Origin: an uncultured Acidobacteriota bacterium
GTDB lineage: Bacteria; Acidobacteriota; Terriglobia; Bryobacterales; Bryobacteraceae
Direction: 5' to 3'
Assembly (NCBI GenBank): GCA_902826685.1
Contig: CADEFT010000003.1
Coordinates: 1-49,739, forward strand
Length of the DNA stretch: 49,739 nucleotides
Positions 14,269-23,617 of this stretch are shown piece after piece (positions within the stretch are counted from its first letter, which is position 1; the number at the start of each line of letters is the position of its first letter). The notes under the pieces are model-generated. The model was not told where the DNA came from. It ran no database searches and worked only from the letters and a program-made list of their open reading frames with translations. Position numbers and translations under genes: made by a program.

Positions 14269-15069
14269 ATGCGTATCTTGATGACCATATTGCTGCTCGC
14301 GGGAGGCGCCGCCGCCGCCGAGGAAGTGAAGTTCCACCTGGTCTCGAAGGATGTGGTGCGAAAGCGGCTGGAGAGCGGCCCGCTGAGTAATCGGGATCGG
14401 GGGCTGAAACTTCAGGAACTGTTCGAGGAAGCGGGCTGTCGTGGGGACAGTTTGGAGGCGCGCGCTGTGAAGGGCTCGAAGCTTCCGAACCTCGTCTGCA
14501 CGCTTGCTGGCGAGACCGGAGAAACCATCATTGTCGGCGCGCATTTCGACCATACCCCGAAAGGCGACGGAGTGGTGGACAACTGGAGCGGAGCCTCCCT
14601 GCTGCCTTCTCTCTTTACCAGCCTGAAGCAAACCAGCCGCCGCTTTACCTGGCAACTGGTGGGATTCGCCGACGAAGAGCTTGGACTGGTGGGCTCGCGA
14701 GACTTCGTGAAGAAATTGAAGCGCAGCACGGAAGTTCGCGCCTTCATTAATCTCGACTCGCTCGGGTTATCGCCGGTGAAAGTATGGATCAGCCGCGCCG
14801 ACAAGCGCCTGCTGGCGGCGCTCGACGGTGTTGGGGACTCGCTCGGTTTGGCGCTGGATGGCGTCGATGTACAGAACGTGGGCAATTCGGATTCCCAACC
14901 ATTCCGAGACCGCAAGATTCCAGTGATCGACCTTCATTCGATCACGCAGCAGACGCTCGGCATCCTGCATTCACCGAAAGACACTCTGGCCGTGATTCAA
15001 TTCGAGGACTATTATTCCAGCTACCGGCTGATCGCACTGTACCTCTCGTATCTGGACCGGTCGTTCTAG
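14269..15069 (+). CDS. Secreted M28-family metallopeptidase
   Basis: A 266-residue peptidase with signal peptide MRILMTILLLAGGAAAA and a single M28 aminopeptidase domain. Zinc-site residues are seen in GAHFDH (His92 and Asp94), VVDNWSGAS (Asp104), FADEELG (the Glu pair 136-137), and a late His in IDLHSITQQ. Family members remove N-terminal residues using two zincs; glutaminyl cyclases share the fold. ATG 14269 is chosen because the signal peptide starts there and the terminator occupies the sequence upstream. It stands alone and is convergent with the coiled-coil gene. Confidence 0.88.
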   Translation: MRILMTILLLAGGAAAAEEVKFHLVSKDVVRKRLESGPLSNRDRGLKLQELFEEAGCRGDSLEARAVKGSKLPNLVCTLAGETGETIIVGAHFDHTPKGDGVVDNWSGASLLPSLFTSLKQTSRRFTWQLVGFADEELGLVGSRDFVKKLKRSTEVRAFINLDSLGLSPVKVWISRADKRLLAALDGVGDSLGLALDGVDVQNVGNSDSQPFRDRKIPVIDLHSITQQTLGILHSPKDTLAVIQFEDYYSSYRLIALYLSYLDRSF

Positions 15070-15088
15070 CGTCCGCCAGTTCGTGTCT

Positions 15089-15586
15089 TCATCGCACCGT
15101 CACCAGATTCTCCACCTGCTCAAGCTGCCGCTCGAGTTCCTCCAGTTTCACTTCCTCATTGCGCCGCTGCGCGCCGAGTTCGCTTTCCTTCGCCCTGAGT
15201 CCGGCCATCTCCTGAGGAAGTTCCCGCAGCTCCTTCCGGACGGTCTCGATTTCGGCCAGAAGGGCGGCCTTTTGCCGGGCGTCGTTGGTATTGCGGGACT
15301 CGGCTTCCAAGGCGTCGAGACGCCTTTGCAGATTCCCGGCCCGGTTCTCTCCCCAGCCGATCTCTCGGTTCATCTGCTCATGCTGCGCGGCGATATCGGC
15401 CACGACCTGCCGCTGCTGATGGAACCGGTGAAGCAGCAACTGCAATCGAATTCCCACTTGCGTCGTGCGTTCGAGCGCCGCGCGCAAATAGCGAACTTCG
15501 GCGATCAGGGCTTGCAGTTCGGTGGACTGCCCGAACGCATGGACCGGCAACACGGCAAGAACGAAAATACATACGCGAGTAAACAT
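15089..15586 (-). CDS. Secreted or periplasmic coiled-coil protein of unknown function
   Basis: A 165-residue protein with signal peptide MFTRVCIFVLAVLPVHAFGQ and an almost wholly helical remainder rich in Glu, Gln, Arg and Leu heptads (for example RKELRELPQEMAGLRAKESE and KLEELERQLEQVENL). No enzymatic motif is visible. Such proteins often act as periplasmic spacers or envelope scaffolds. ATG 15586 has GGAGG about six bases upstream; the open frame further upstream is non-coding overlap. It lies 56 bases downstream of the glycosidase-like gene on the same strand and may be its co-transcribed neighbour. Confidence 0.8.
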   Translation of the reverse strand: MFTRVCIFVLAVLPVHAFGQSTELQALIAEVRYLRAALERTTQVGIRLQLLLHRFHQQRQVVADIAAQHEQMNREIGWGENRAGNLQRRLDALEAESRNTNDARQKAALLAEIETVRKELRELPQEMAGLRAKESELGAQRRNEEVKLEELERQLEQVENLVTVR

Positions 15587-15642
15587 CGGGAACCTCCATC
15601 GTTTGAGACTCCCGCGCTTCCCGAATTGTTCCCCGTGCGGTT

Positions 15643-18456
15643 CTATCGCCTCACACTCACCACCACGAACGGATTGCGCGCCGTGCGGTCCGGATGGAAC
15701 GCACCCACTCCGGCTGGACCGATGGCTTCGATCATGTACATCAGATCCCAGCCGGGCACGATGAACTCGCCCGGAATCTCCGCCGAATACACATTGCCGT
15801 CCGGACGCATCTCCGCCACGCGCCAATCTTCCGCCTGATCGAGGTGCCGGTAATGAAGGCGCATCACGCCCGGCGCCGCCGCCTTCACGGTGACCGTCAG
15901 CGGCTTGCCTACAAACGCCGTGGCCGCTTCGGTGTGCTCGATCGCGGGCCGGAGGGCGGTGGCGGCGATTACCGCCAACTCATGGGGTTCTTTGGCCGAT
16001 CCATGCCAGTTGGTGGTTTCATCCTTGGCTTCGATGTAATAGCGGAGGCGGTCGCCCGCACGAACCCCCGGGATCACGGCCGCGTAGACGTTTCCTTCGC
16101 CTTTCATCTCGAGTGTCTCGAAAGAGAATCCACGCCCGCCCGTCCGGTAGTGGACAAAGACCCGGGCGGGCTTGCCGAGAAGCGAGGCCGCGACGCGCAC
16201 GGGCGTCCCTTCGATTGCGCTGCGCACGGGCGTATGGAGAAGGCGGGCGTAGCGGAAGCGGCGGATCACGTCCTGCACGACGGCCTTCGGGTCCATCTGG
16301 CTATAGCGCTCGGCGGGAATGCCGGAAGGCTCGGCCGCGGGTGTGAGATCGGCCGCGCGGGACCATACGCCCTCGGTCTCCTTTGCCCTCATCGCCAGTT
16401 TGTAGCGCGGCTGGGCGATCTTCCATTCGAGGACCTTCACCGGGTCCATGGCCGTCGCCTCGCGGTACAACTTCTCGATGGCCACCAGCCTTTCAAGCTC
16501 ACTCTCGAGCAAGGGAAGCTCATCCTTCCAAACGCCGATCTGTTCCGGCGGCCGGTTGAATACCATGTTCGGATAGTAAACGCTGCCGGTGATGCGCGAG
16601 ATCCGCTGCCATTCGTTCACCGCCTGCCGGAAGTGGGCGGCCGCCGCGGCGATCCGGTGCTGCTCTCCACCACGGGTGAACAGCTCGTATTCGACGCCCG
16701 CCTGAAGACGCGCGGCGTGATACCGTGCCAGGCCCGCCAATACCCCGAGATCGACGCGCGTGGAAGCCAGTTCGCGCGCCGACGCAGCCGGCGTTTCCTT
16801 CACCGCCTCCATCGCGCGATCCGTGGACGAGGCCCATTGGCTGAGCTGCGCGGCTTGCTCGAGCGGCGTCGTCCGCGCCGACACTTTGCCCGCGAGTTGA
16901 TCGGCCACATACTCGCCGACCGGATAAAACAGATTGTCGTCGCCGGTATTGGTTTCGATGTAGCGCTGCATCAAACCGCCGGCGTCGGTCTCCGGCCAAT
17001 AGCCGAAGTTGGAATTGGAAACGGCGCGCGTCGCGGTCAGGTAAGGAACCACCCAACTGGCCGCGGCGTAGGCTTCACGGACGGGGGCGGCGGACGCTCC
17101 GAAGCGGCGCTGGAACTCGCCGTCGAGAACGGGCTGATTCAGATCCTGCGAGTAGGCGCCGAGCCCGAAGCTGAGGTAATAGGCCCAGTAGCGTTCGAAC
17201 TCCCAGCGGTAATACTCAAGTTCGGGCTTGGCCAGAATGCGCCAATTGCCGCCCGGGAAATTGCCGAAGCCTTTTTGCGAGAGCGAGGCGCAGATTTCAA
17301 GCCCGCGGCCGTCGCCCAGATGCGAGCTGGCGGCGAACTGGCGCGCGTATTCCAGGCTGCCCCACAGCAGAATCTTATGCGATCCCAGCGTCCACATGCG
17401 ATGCAGAACGTCGTAGGGACGGTCCTGAAACAGCGTGTCCCAATAGCCGTAGCGGCGGTAGCTGCGCGCCTTGTCCGGGGCGTCGATGCGCGTGCTTTGA
17501 TAGGGCAGACCCATGTGTTCCCGCCAGTATTTGTTCGACACCGTCGGGCGGATGCCAAGCGAGACGGCGGAGGAGACCGTTTCCGCGCGCAGTCCTTTGG
17601 CGCGATAGTCGATGGCGACCGGCCGGCCCACCGATACGATCGCCTTGGTCATGGCGGTGTAGAACCGGTTCTGATCGTCCTCTTCGATACCGGACTCCGA
17701 ATTCATGCGGAACTGCACGCCCTGAATCAGGGGCACGGCCTTCAGCAGGATTGCCAGCGCCTTCGGGTTGTAGTCGAACAGATCCTCATACGGCAGCCCC
17801 TCCACCAGGTTCTTGCCATAGAGGAAAGCGTGTTGCTGCCAGATGCCGAGATCGAAGCGAATGCCGTGCTCACCGGCAATCTCCGTGATCGTGCGCAGCA
17901 TGGCCAGATTGCGCCGCCGGTCCTCGGGCGTCAAGGAGGGCACCTTCACCTTTTCGTAGCCCGGCACGTCCACCAGGAAGGGAAACAGCGGCGCGAAGTA
18001 CGATGTCTGATGTCCGAAGACCAGCGTGATGCGATTGAAGCGCGCCTTCGCCAGCAGGCCGAAATACCGCTTCCAGAAATCGTCCGAGTAGAACCACTCA
18101 CGCTCCAGGTCGCGGTTATACAGGAACAGAGCCACCGAGCGGATCTCCACTTCAGGCGACCGGGCTACGTCCCGCACCTCGCCGCCGGTGGCCAGTTGAG
18201 CCGCCAGTTCGTGAATGCCGTAGCCCAATCCCTTATCGTCGGCCGCCGCGATCACGGCCGCGCCGCCGCTCTTTCGGATGGAGAACGACTCCGGCTTTCC
18301 ACTTTGAATTTCAAGGCGTACCGACTGCGGTGATTTAGAGGATTGGGACAGCGCCGCTTCCAGAGCGGGAAGCGCGATCTTCGCCGGTCCCCTGGCTTCA
18401 CCTTCGATTACCGCGGCTTCCGCTATCGCCGCCGCGAATAGAAATACAACCTTCAT
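15643..18456 (-). CDS. Large secreted glycosidase-like protein, family not recognised
   Basis: A 937-residue exported protein (signal peptide MKVVFLFAAAIAEAA). Residues 20-100 resemble the alpha/beta domain that precedes the barrel in GH20/GH67/GH115-type enzymes, including DDKGLGYGIHELAAQLA. Residues 105-430 look like a TIM barrel (RSVALFLYNRD, FNRITLVFGHQTSYF, HGIRFDLGIWQQH, VQFRMNSESGIEEDD). E254, E258 and E259 are candidate catalytic acids. A long helical region follows, then two Ig/FN3-like beta domains after about 740. The closest look is alpha-glucuronidase-like, but no family signature is certain. It starts two bases after an Oar-type receptor gene, near a rhamnose isomerase gene. Confidence 0.72.
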   Translation of the reverse strand: MKVVFLFAAAIAEAAVIEGEARGPAKIALPALEAALSQSSKSPQSVRLEIQSGKPESFSIRKSGGAAVIAAADDKGLGYGIHELAAQLATGGEVRDVARSPEVEIRSVALFLYNRDLEREWFYSDDFWKRYFGLLAKARFNRITLVFGHQTSYFAPLFPFLVDVPGYEKVKVPSLTPEDRRRNLAMLRTITEIAGEHGIRFDLGIWQQHAFLYGKNLVEGLPYEDLFDYNPKALAILLKAVPLIQGVQFRMNSESGIEEDDQNRFYTAMTKAIVSVGRPVAIDYRAKGLRAETVSSAVSLGIRPTVSNKYWREHMGLPYQSTRIDAPDKARSYRRYGYWDTLFQDRPYDVLHRMWTLGSHKILLWGSLEYARQFAASSHLGDGRGLEICASLSQKGFGNFPGGNWRILAKPELEYYRWEFERYWAYYLSFGLGAYSQDLNQPVLDGEFQRRFGASAAPVREAYAAASWVVPYLTATRAVSNSNFGYWPETDAGGLMQRYIETNTGDDNLFYPVGEYVADQLAGKVSARTTPLEQAAQLSQWASSTDRAMEAVKETPAASARELASTRVDLGVLAGLARYHAARLQAGVEYELFTRGGEQHRIAAAAAHFRQAVNEWQRISRITGSVYYPNMVFNRPPEQIGVWKDELPLLESELERLVAIEKLYREATAMDPVKVLEWKIAQPRYKLAMRAKETEGVWSRAADLTPAAEPSGIPAERYSQMDPKAVVQDVIRRFRYARLLHTPVRSAIEGTPVRVAASLLGKPARVFVHYRTGGRGFSFETLEMKGEGNVYAAVIPGVRAGDRLRYYIEAKDETTNWHGSAKEPHELAVIAATALRPAIEHTEAATAFVGKPLTVTVKAAAPGVMRLHYRHLDQAEDWRVAEMRPDGNVYSAEIPGEFIVPGWDLMYMIEAIGPAGVGAFHPDRTARNPFVVVSVRR

Positions 18457-18458
18457 AT

Positions 18459-21400
18459 TCAAAACTCCAGCCTCAAGTGAAATTGGATGGAGCGCGGATC
18501 GGTGGCTCCGGTAAGCTGCCCGAAGCGGGCGTTGACGATATTGGTCTCGAGCGAATTCAGGTTCGGGTGATTGAACGAATTGAGCATGTCGGCGCGGAAC
18601 TGAAACCGCATCCGGTCGGAGATGCGGAAATTTTTGCCTAGCGAAAAGTCGATATTCCAGAGACCGGGGCTGACCAGTGCGCCGTTGCCGGTGGATCCGG
18701 CCCGAATCTGCTGGCCGGTGAGGGAGCTCACGGGCACGCGAGCGAACGCCGCTGGATTCAGATACTGCAAGCCGTTGGGCTTTACCGCGTTGTCGAAGTC
18801 GATCAGATCGGGGCGGCCGAACACGCGGCCGCTCGCCTGGGTGATGGTCAGCGGAGCGCCGGTCTGGGCGCGGACGATGCCGCTTCCCTGCCAGCCGCCG
18901 ATCGCATGCCGGACCAGCCAATGCGACCCGGCGAAAGCCGGCATGTCGTAGACGAAATTGCCGGTGACGGCGTGCTGGATGTCCTGCGGCGGGCGTCCGC
19001 GGTTGGAACGTACGTCGAAGAAATCCTGAATGAACGTCGGCACGGCGTAGGTGAGGTCGCCGTACAGGTAGGCCATCGTCTTGCCCCAGGCGTAGTGAAA
19101 CGAACCGCTCAGGTTCCGGCTATAGCGCTTGCGCAGCGACGTCTGCCAGGAAAGGAAGATCGAGCTGTCGGAGTTGTCCCAATAGCGCGACTGGCCGAGC
19201 GCGGGATTGGGCCGGATGCCGGTGACCGCATCGGCCTGGTTGTAGATGCGCGGCAGAATGAACTTCACGCCGCGGGTGCCGACGAACGCCGTCTCCAGCA
19301 TGAGCGTATTGGTGAGCGCGTGCTCCACGCCGAGGGTGAAGTTGATGGCGTAAGGCGTATGAATCGCCGGATCGACCAGTTGATAGGCCGGCGCCGCGGT
19401 GCCCGCGCGGATCAGCGGCAGTGCGTCTTCGTTATAGAAGGGAAACCGGATGCCGATGCGCTGCACTTCGGCGCGCGACAGGTCGATCCGGAACGGCTGA
19501 TCCGCGGAATTGTTGGCCGTCTGCTCGAAGATGCTCGTGTTGACCGGCGAGTGCATGAAGCCGGCTCCGCCGCGAATCACGGTCTTGGCCGCGCCGTCCG
19601 GGTTGTAGGCGAATCCCAGGCGCGGACCGAAGCTGAACGGGTCGCGATTGTAGGCGTTGTCGAACGGGCGGAACGGGCCCAGCGTGAAGGCGGCGAAGTT
19701 GGTGAAAGACGCGTTGATGAAGTGAGGTGGGCCGCCGTTGAGTCCCTCGGCGGTCATGTTGTCGAAGAAGTCATAGCGCGCACCGAGGTTGAGCACCAGC
19801 TTGCGGCTGATGCGCCAGTCGTCCTGCAAAAAAAATCCAAAGTCGAGTTGATGGCCGACCCATGGCTGGTATCCGAAGGTAAATTGCGCCGCCACGGGCG
19901 CGTTGTCGATCAGTTCCTGCTCGGTGTTGTAGGTGAACAGCGGGTTGCCCACGGTGCTGATACCGAAGGCCCTGCGGCTTAGGATGCCGCCCCATTTCAA
20001 CGAATGCTTCCCGATCTGCCGGGTCAGCTTCTGCTCCAGATTCCAACTGGGGGCGTTGCCGATGAAATTGTTCTCGCCGCCAACCGAGAAGCCGAGCGCC
20101 GAAACGGCGGGTACGCGGCGGCCTCCCAGTATCGTTTCCGCCTTGCCGGGATCCTGAGCGTCGAAGAAATTATCCCGGCGCGTGTTATCCACGTTGTTCC
20201 AGCCAAAGCGTGTCTCCGCGCTCCAGGCGGCACCGAAGGTGAAGTATGTGACGTTGAACCGGTCGAGCGTGCCCTGGAAAGTCCGTGAGATGTTGCGGCC
20301 CGGCCCGTTGGGTGTGTAAAGATCCGGCCGGTCGCGCGTCCAGGTGGAACTCAAGCGGTGGCGGCTCGAAAGCCACGCATCCGGCTTGATGACGAAGTGA
20401 TTGGTGGAGGCACGGATGATGCCAGGCCCGATGTAGGGGCCGGTGGCGGCGGTGGCGGCAAACGGGCGGTTGGGCAGATAAAACTCATCGAGCAGCAGCT
20501 TGTACTCTGGGAAGCGGGCCACCATCGCGTCGCGCAGCCGCGGCGTGGGCACATTGGCGTTGATGGTGGTGGACCGGCGGTCGCGGTAGCCTTCATACAC
20601 GCCAAACAGGAAGAGCTTGTTGCGGATGACCGGACCTCCCAGTGAGCCGCCGAACTGATTGAACGTGCTGGCGGGCTTGGCGGCCAGAAAATAGGGCTTG
20701 GCATTCAACTGCGCGGCGTTGAAAAGATGAAACAGGCTGCCGTGGACCTGATTGGTTCCGGACTTGGTGATGACGTTGATGTTGCCGCTCATGGCGCGTC
20801 CGAACTCGGCGGAAAAGACGCCTTTCGAAATGGAGACTTCTTCGATCGCCTCCATGCTGGCGACCTCGATGTAGTTGAAGCCGCCGCGAAAGCCGCCCTG
20901 AGGAGAGCCGGGATGGGCGCTCGCCGGAATGCCGTCCATGGTGATGCTGGTGGCGCCGGCCCCCAGTCCGTTGAGCCGGAAACTGCCCGAGTTGTTGGTG
21001 GTTCCAGGAGTGCGGGAAATGGAGGTGCCGAGTTGGAAGAGCTCGGAAGCGCGGCGGCGCGCCACCGGCAGTTCCCGCAGCGTGGAACCGCCGAGGCTTT
21101 CCAATTGTTCCGGCGACACCGCGTTGACGATGGGCGCCTCGGCCGACACGCGGACTTTTTCCACAACGTCGCCCACACTCAACACGAAGGCCCGGCGCAG
21201 GTTCTGCGATGCCTCAACCGTCAATCCAGAAATTTCGAGCGTCTTGAAGCCGGCGACGGAGATGGAGCCCGAATAGGTGCCGGGCTGCAGGAATTGAAAG
21301 CTGCACTCTCCCAGGTTGTCGCACGTCTGCTGGCGGACCGCGCCCGTGGCGGCATTGCGGAGGTCGACGGTGGCGCCGGGAATGGCCGCGCCCGTCGCGT

Positions 21401-21500
21401 CGGTGATCATGGTGTAAAGCGTGGCGGTGGTGACCTGGGCGCCGATGGGCGCGAGGCAAGAAAGCAGAACGGCAATAACGGGCGAAGCCGGGCGTGTCAA
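18459..21500 (-). CDS. Oar-type TonB-dependent receptor (carboxypeptidase-regulatory domain, plug, barrel)
   Basis: A 1013-residue outer-membrane protein: signal peptide to about residue 21, a CarboxypepD_reg-like domain at 22-110 (MITDATGAAIPGATVDLRN), a plug-like region at about 120-240 (FRLNGLGAGATSITMDGIPA and FGRAMSGNINVITKSGTNQ), and a long barrel ending FHLRLEF. This architecture is abundant in soil Acidobacteriota and is linked to oligosaccharide uptake. TTG 21500 is supported by AGGAG nine bases upstream, with no better start nearby. The glycosidase-like gene begins two bases after its stop, which suggests a degrade-and-import pair. Confidence 0.93.
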   Translation of the reverse strand: MTRPASPVIAVLLSCLAPIGAQVTTATLYTMITDATGAAIPGATVDLRNAATGAVRQQTCDNLGECSFQFLQPGTYSGSISVAGFKTLEISGLTVEASQNLRRAFVLSVGDVVEKVRVSAEAPIVNAVSPEQLESLGGSTLRELPVARRRASELFQLGTSISRTPGTTNNSGSFRLNGLGAGATSITMDGIPASAHPGSPQGGFRGGFNYIEVASMEAIEEVSISKGVFSAEFGRAMSGNINVITKSGTNQVHGSLFHLFNAAQLNAKPYFLAAKPASTFNQFGGSLGGPVIRNKLFLFGVYEGYRDRRSTTINANVPTPRLRDAMVARFPEYKLLLDEFYLPNRPFAATAATGPYIGPGIIRASTNHFVIKPDAWLSSRHRLSSTWTRDRPDLYTPNGPGRNISRTFQGTLDRFNVTYFTFGAAWSAETRFGWNNVDNTRRDNFFDAQDPGKAETILGGRRVPAVSALGFSVGGENNFIGNAPSWNLEQKLTRQIGKHSLKWGGILSRRAFGISTVGNPLFTYNTEQELIDNAPVAAQFTFGYQPWVGHQLDFGFFLQDDWRISRKLVLNLGARYDFFDNMTAEGLNGGPPHFINASFTNFAAFTLGPFRPFDNAYNRDPFSFGPRLGFAYNPDGAAKTVIRGGAGFMHSPVNTSIFEQTANNSADQPFRIDLSRAEVQRIGIRFPFYNEDALPLIRAGTAAPAYQLVDPAIHTPYAINFTLGVEHALTNTLMLETAFVGTRGVKFILPRIYNQADAVTGIRPNPALGQSRYWDNSDSSIFLSWQTSLRKRYSRNLSGSFHYAWGKTMAYLYGDLTYAVPTFIQDFFDVRSNRGRPPQDIQHAVTGNFVYDMPAFAGSHWLVRHAIGGWQGSGIVRAQTGAPLTITQASGRVFGRPDLIDFDNAVKPNGLQYLNPAAFARVPVSSLTGQQIRAGSTGNGALVSPGLWNIDFSLGKNFRISDRMRFQFRADMLNSFNHPNLNSLETNIVNARFGQLTGATDPRSIQFHLRLEF

Positions 21501-21583
21501 GATGCAACACTCCTAGTTCAAGGGTCCTGCAATTATGTCATGGCCGGCCAGAGCCCGCGGGTCCGCATCGGTGCGTCGAACGA

Positions 21584-21620
21584 AGAAAAGCACGCCACCC
21601 CGCCTGGGCCAGTGTGCTTT
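21584..21620 (-). terminator. Candidate intrinsic terminator between the rhamnose isomerase and Oar-type receptor genes
   Basis: AAAGCAC (21587-21593) and GTGCTTT (21614-21620) form a 7-bp stem around a GC-rich loop. Read leftward the stem is followed by a T-rich TTCTTCG. It lies about 110 bases past the isomerase stop and about 90 bases before the receptor start, so it could end the rhaI transcript and separate it from the receptor-glycosidase operon. The rest of 21501-21732 shows no gene. Confidence 0.45.
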
Positions 21621-21732
21621 ACTTCGGCAAGATCGGGCTGGGGCCGTCCTGGCAGCATGCAGTTGCCGCGCGTGACCAGGGTCGCGCGGCCGGGCGATGG
21701 AGCGGGCTCTTGAAGCGGCTCGCGTTTGGGGA

Positions 21733-22923
21733 TCAGGCGTAGCTTGTGACGCCGGCGCGATTTCGCTCTCCACGCTCCGCCTCCACACGCGCCTGATAGC
21801 CGCTGTCTCGGAACGCCCGCAACGGATCCGGCGCCACGCCCTTCGATTTCCGCCACTCCGCCACGGCGGGCCGCACATCCGATGCGAACGCGGCCTTCAA
21901 GCACTCCTCGGCGTCGATCAGGTGCGCCCGCTTTTGAAAGGCGGCGAGCTTCTCGTGTTCCACCAGAGCCGCCTTGGCGTAAAGCTCCTGAGCGGTAGCC
22001 ACGGTTTGAATCATCTCTTCGATCTTGGGCTTCAGGTTGTGGCTCTGGTCCACCATGTAAGCGATATCGGCGCGCGTGCCGGTCTCCCATTCAAACAGCA
22101 GAATCTCGTGGAAGATCCGGAATACCTGGTAGGGATCGATCGACCCCAGGGTGAGGTCGTCGTCGGCGTAGCGGCGGTCGTTGAAATGAAATCCGCCGAG
22201 CATCCCTTCGGCCAACAGCCACGCCACGATCTGCTCGATGTTCTGCGTCTGGTAGTGATGGCCGGTGTCCACCAGAACCTTGGCGCGCGGACCGGCACCG
22301 CGCGCCAGAAGCAGCGCCATGCCCCAATCGGCGATATCGGTGTGATAGAACGCCGGCTCGAACGGTTTGTATTCCACCAGCAGCCGCTGCTCCGGTCCCA
22401 GCCGGAAGTGCGCCGCCTGAAGGTTCTCGAGGAACCACTGCCGCCGGTGCCGGATATTGGCGGTGCCGGGGAAATTCGACCCGTCGGCAAACCACAGCGA
22501 GATGTCGCGGCTGCGCAGCCGGCGGGCGATCTCGATCGACTCCTGAATATGAGCCGCGGCCGCCCTTCGTACCGTGGCGTCGGGATTGCCCAGCGATCCG
22601 TGCCTGTAGAGCTGATCCTGAAACACGTTGGGATTGATCGAGCCAGGCCGCACGCCGTGCCGCGCCGCCATCTCTTCGACCAAAGCCGCGCTGGCTAGCC
22701 CCTCGGGCAGATCCCACAGAACGTGCAGGGCGACGGTGGGGGCGCAGCCGGTGAACCGATGTACCTGTCCGGCGTCGGCGAATTTCTCTTCGGTGGTGCC
22801 AGCGGCGCCGGGCTGCAGGAACTTGCCGAAACGCGTTCCCGTATTGGCGTAACCCCAGGACGGCGTCTCGATCGAAAACGAGTCCAAGGCGCGGAAAACG
22901 ATATCATGCTGGCGGCTGGTCAT
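21733..22923 (-). CDS. rhaI: L-rhamnose isomerase, RhaI-type TIM-barrel sugar isomerase
   Basis: A 396-residue metal-dependent sugar isomerase of the xylose-isomerase-like TIM-barrel superfamily, closest in feel to the broad-specificity L-rhamnose isomerases (Pseudomonas stutzeri type) that act in rhamnose catabolism. Metal-site segments are visible: VEYKPFEP (Glu), VDTGHHYQTQN (Asp, His) and GFHFNDRRYADDDL (His, Asp). It converts L-rhamnose to L-rhamnulose in the cytoplasm. Kinase and aldolase partners are not nearby. With the receptor and glycosidase-like genes downstream, it points to use of a rhamnose-containing glycan. Confidence 0.85.
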   Translation of the reverse strand: MTSRQHDIVFRALDSFSIETPSWGYANTGTRFGKFLQPGAAGTTEEKFADAGQVHRFTGCAPTVALHVLWDLPEGLASAALVEEMAARHGVRPGSINPNVFQDQLYRHGSLGNPDATVRRAAAAHIQESIEIARRLRSRDISLWFADGSNFPGTANIRHRRQWFLENLQAAHFRLGPEQRLLVEYKPFEPAFYHTDIADWGMALLLARGAGPRAKVLVDTGHHYQTQNIEQIVAWLLAEGMLGGFHFNDRRYADDDLTLGSIDPYQVFRIFHEILLFEWETGTRADIAYMVDQSHNLKPKIEEMIQTVATAQELYAKAALVEHEKLAAFQKRAHLIDAEECLKAAFASDVRPAVAEWRKSKGVAPDPLRAFRDSGYQARVEAERGERNRAGVTSYA

Positions 22924-22969
22924 TCTGGATTCAATAGTTTACGACAGCACGCACATTGGATGTGACCTT

Positions 22970-23617
22970 TTGCGCGCCGACACGTCCATTCTAGTGTTGA
23001 CTGGAAAGGGCCAGGTCGAAGCACTCGTGCAGCCCCCGGTGGCGACCGTGGATGAAGCCGATATCATTCGTGCGGCTCAACGCGGCGATCCGGTGGCGTT
23101 TGAGGCACTGGTGCGTTGCCACGATCAGGGCGTATTGCGGCTGGCGTCGAACCTGCTGCGGAACGATCAGGATGCGTCGGATGTCTACCAGGAAACTTTT
23201 CTGCGCGTCTACCGCAACCTGCACACGTTCCGCTTCGATTGCAATTTCCGCACCTGGCTTTATCGCATCGTGACCAATATCTGTCTGGACTACCTGCGCA
23301 AGCGGAAGGTGCGCAAGGAAGAATCCACGCGGTTCGATACGGCGGAAGGCGATGTGGACCGGCTTGCGGTCGTGCCTGAGGAGAACCCGCATGGCGACCC
23401 GCAGCGGGAGCTGATGAGCCGCCAGATGCGCGATCGCCTGGCCAAGGCTCTGACGGAACTGACCCCACGGGAACGTATGGTATTCGAGATGAGACACTAC
23501 CATGGAATGCGGTTGCGTGCGATTGGCGAATCTATCGGCACCACCGAGGAAGCCGCCAAGAACTGCCTGTTCCGCGCCACCCAGAAGATGCGCGCCGCGC
23601 TGGGGGATTTTCTATGA
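22970..23617 (+). CDS. ECF-type RNA polymerase sigma factor
   Basis: A sigma factor of up to 215 residues with region 2 (AFEALVRCHDQGVLRLASNLL through FRTWLYRIVTNICLDYLRKRK) and region 4 (LTPRERMVFEMRHYHGMRLR with the helix-turn-helix AIGESIGTTEEAAKNCLFRA). No region 1 or 3 is present, as in ECF sigmas. It should direct envelope-stress or regulatory transcription under control of the next gene, whose ATG overlaps its TGA. The start is uncertain: TTG 22970 is the longest frame, but GTG codons at 22994, 23027 and 23039 are possible and none has a strong ribosome site. Confidence 0.93.
   Translation: MRADTSILVLTGKGQVEALVQPPVATVDEADIIRAAQRGDPVAFEALVRCHDQGVLRLASNLLRNDQDASDVYQETFLRVYRNLHTFRFDCNFRTWLYRIVTNICLDYLRKRKVRKEESTRFDTAEGDVDRLAVVPEENPHGDPQRELMSRQMRDRLAKALTELTPRERMVFEMRHYHGMRLRAIGESIGTTEEAAKNCLFRATQKMRAALGDFL

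Noticed and set aside
15694..18333. An 879-codon open frame antisense to the glycosidase-like gene
   Set aside because: Long antisense frames are expected in GC-rich coding DNA. The translation is rich in Arg, His and Gly with no domain pattern, while the opposite strand has a signal peptide and domain architecture.
21533..22090. A 185-codon frame on the minus strand overlapping the rhaI end
   Set aside because: Its first part is an out-of-frame reading of rhaI and the rest covers the terminator region; no domain was seen.
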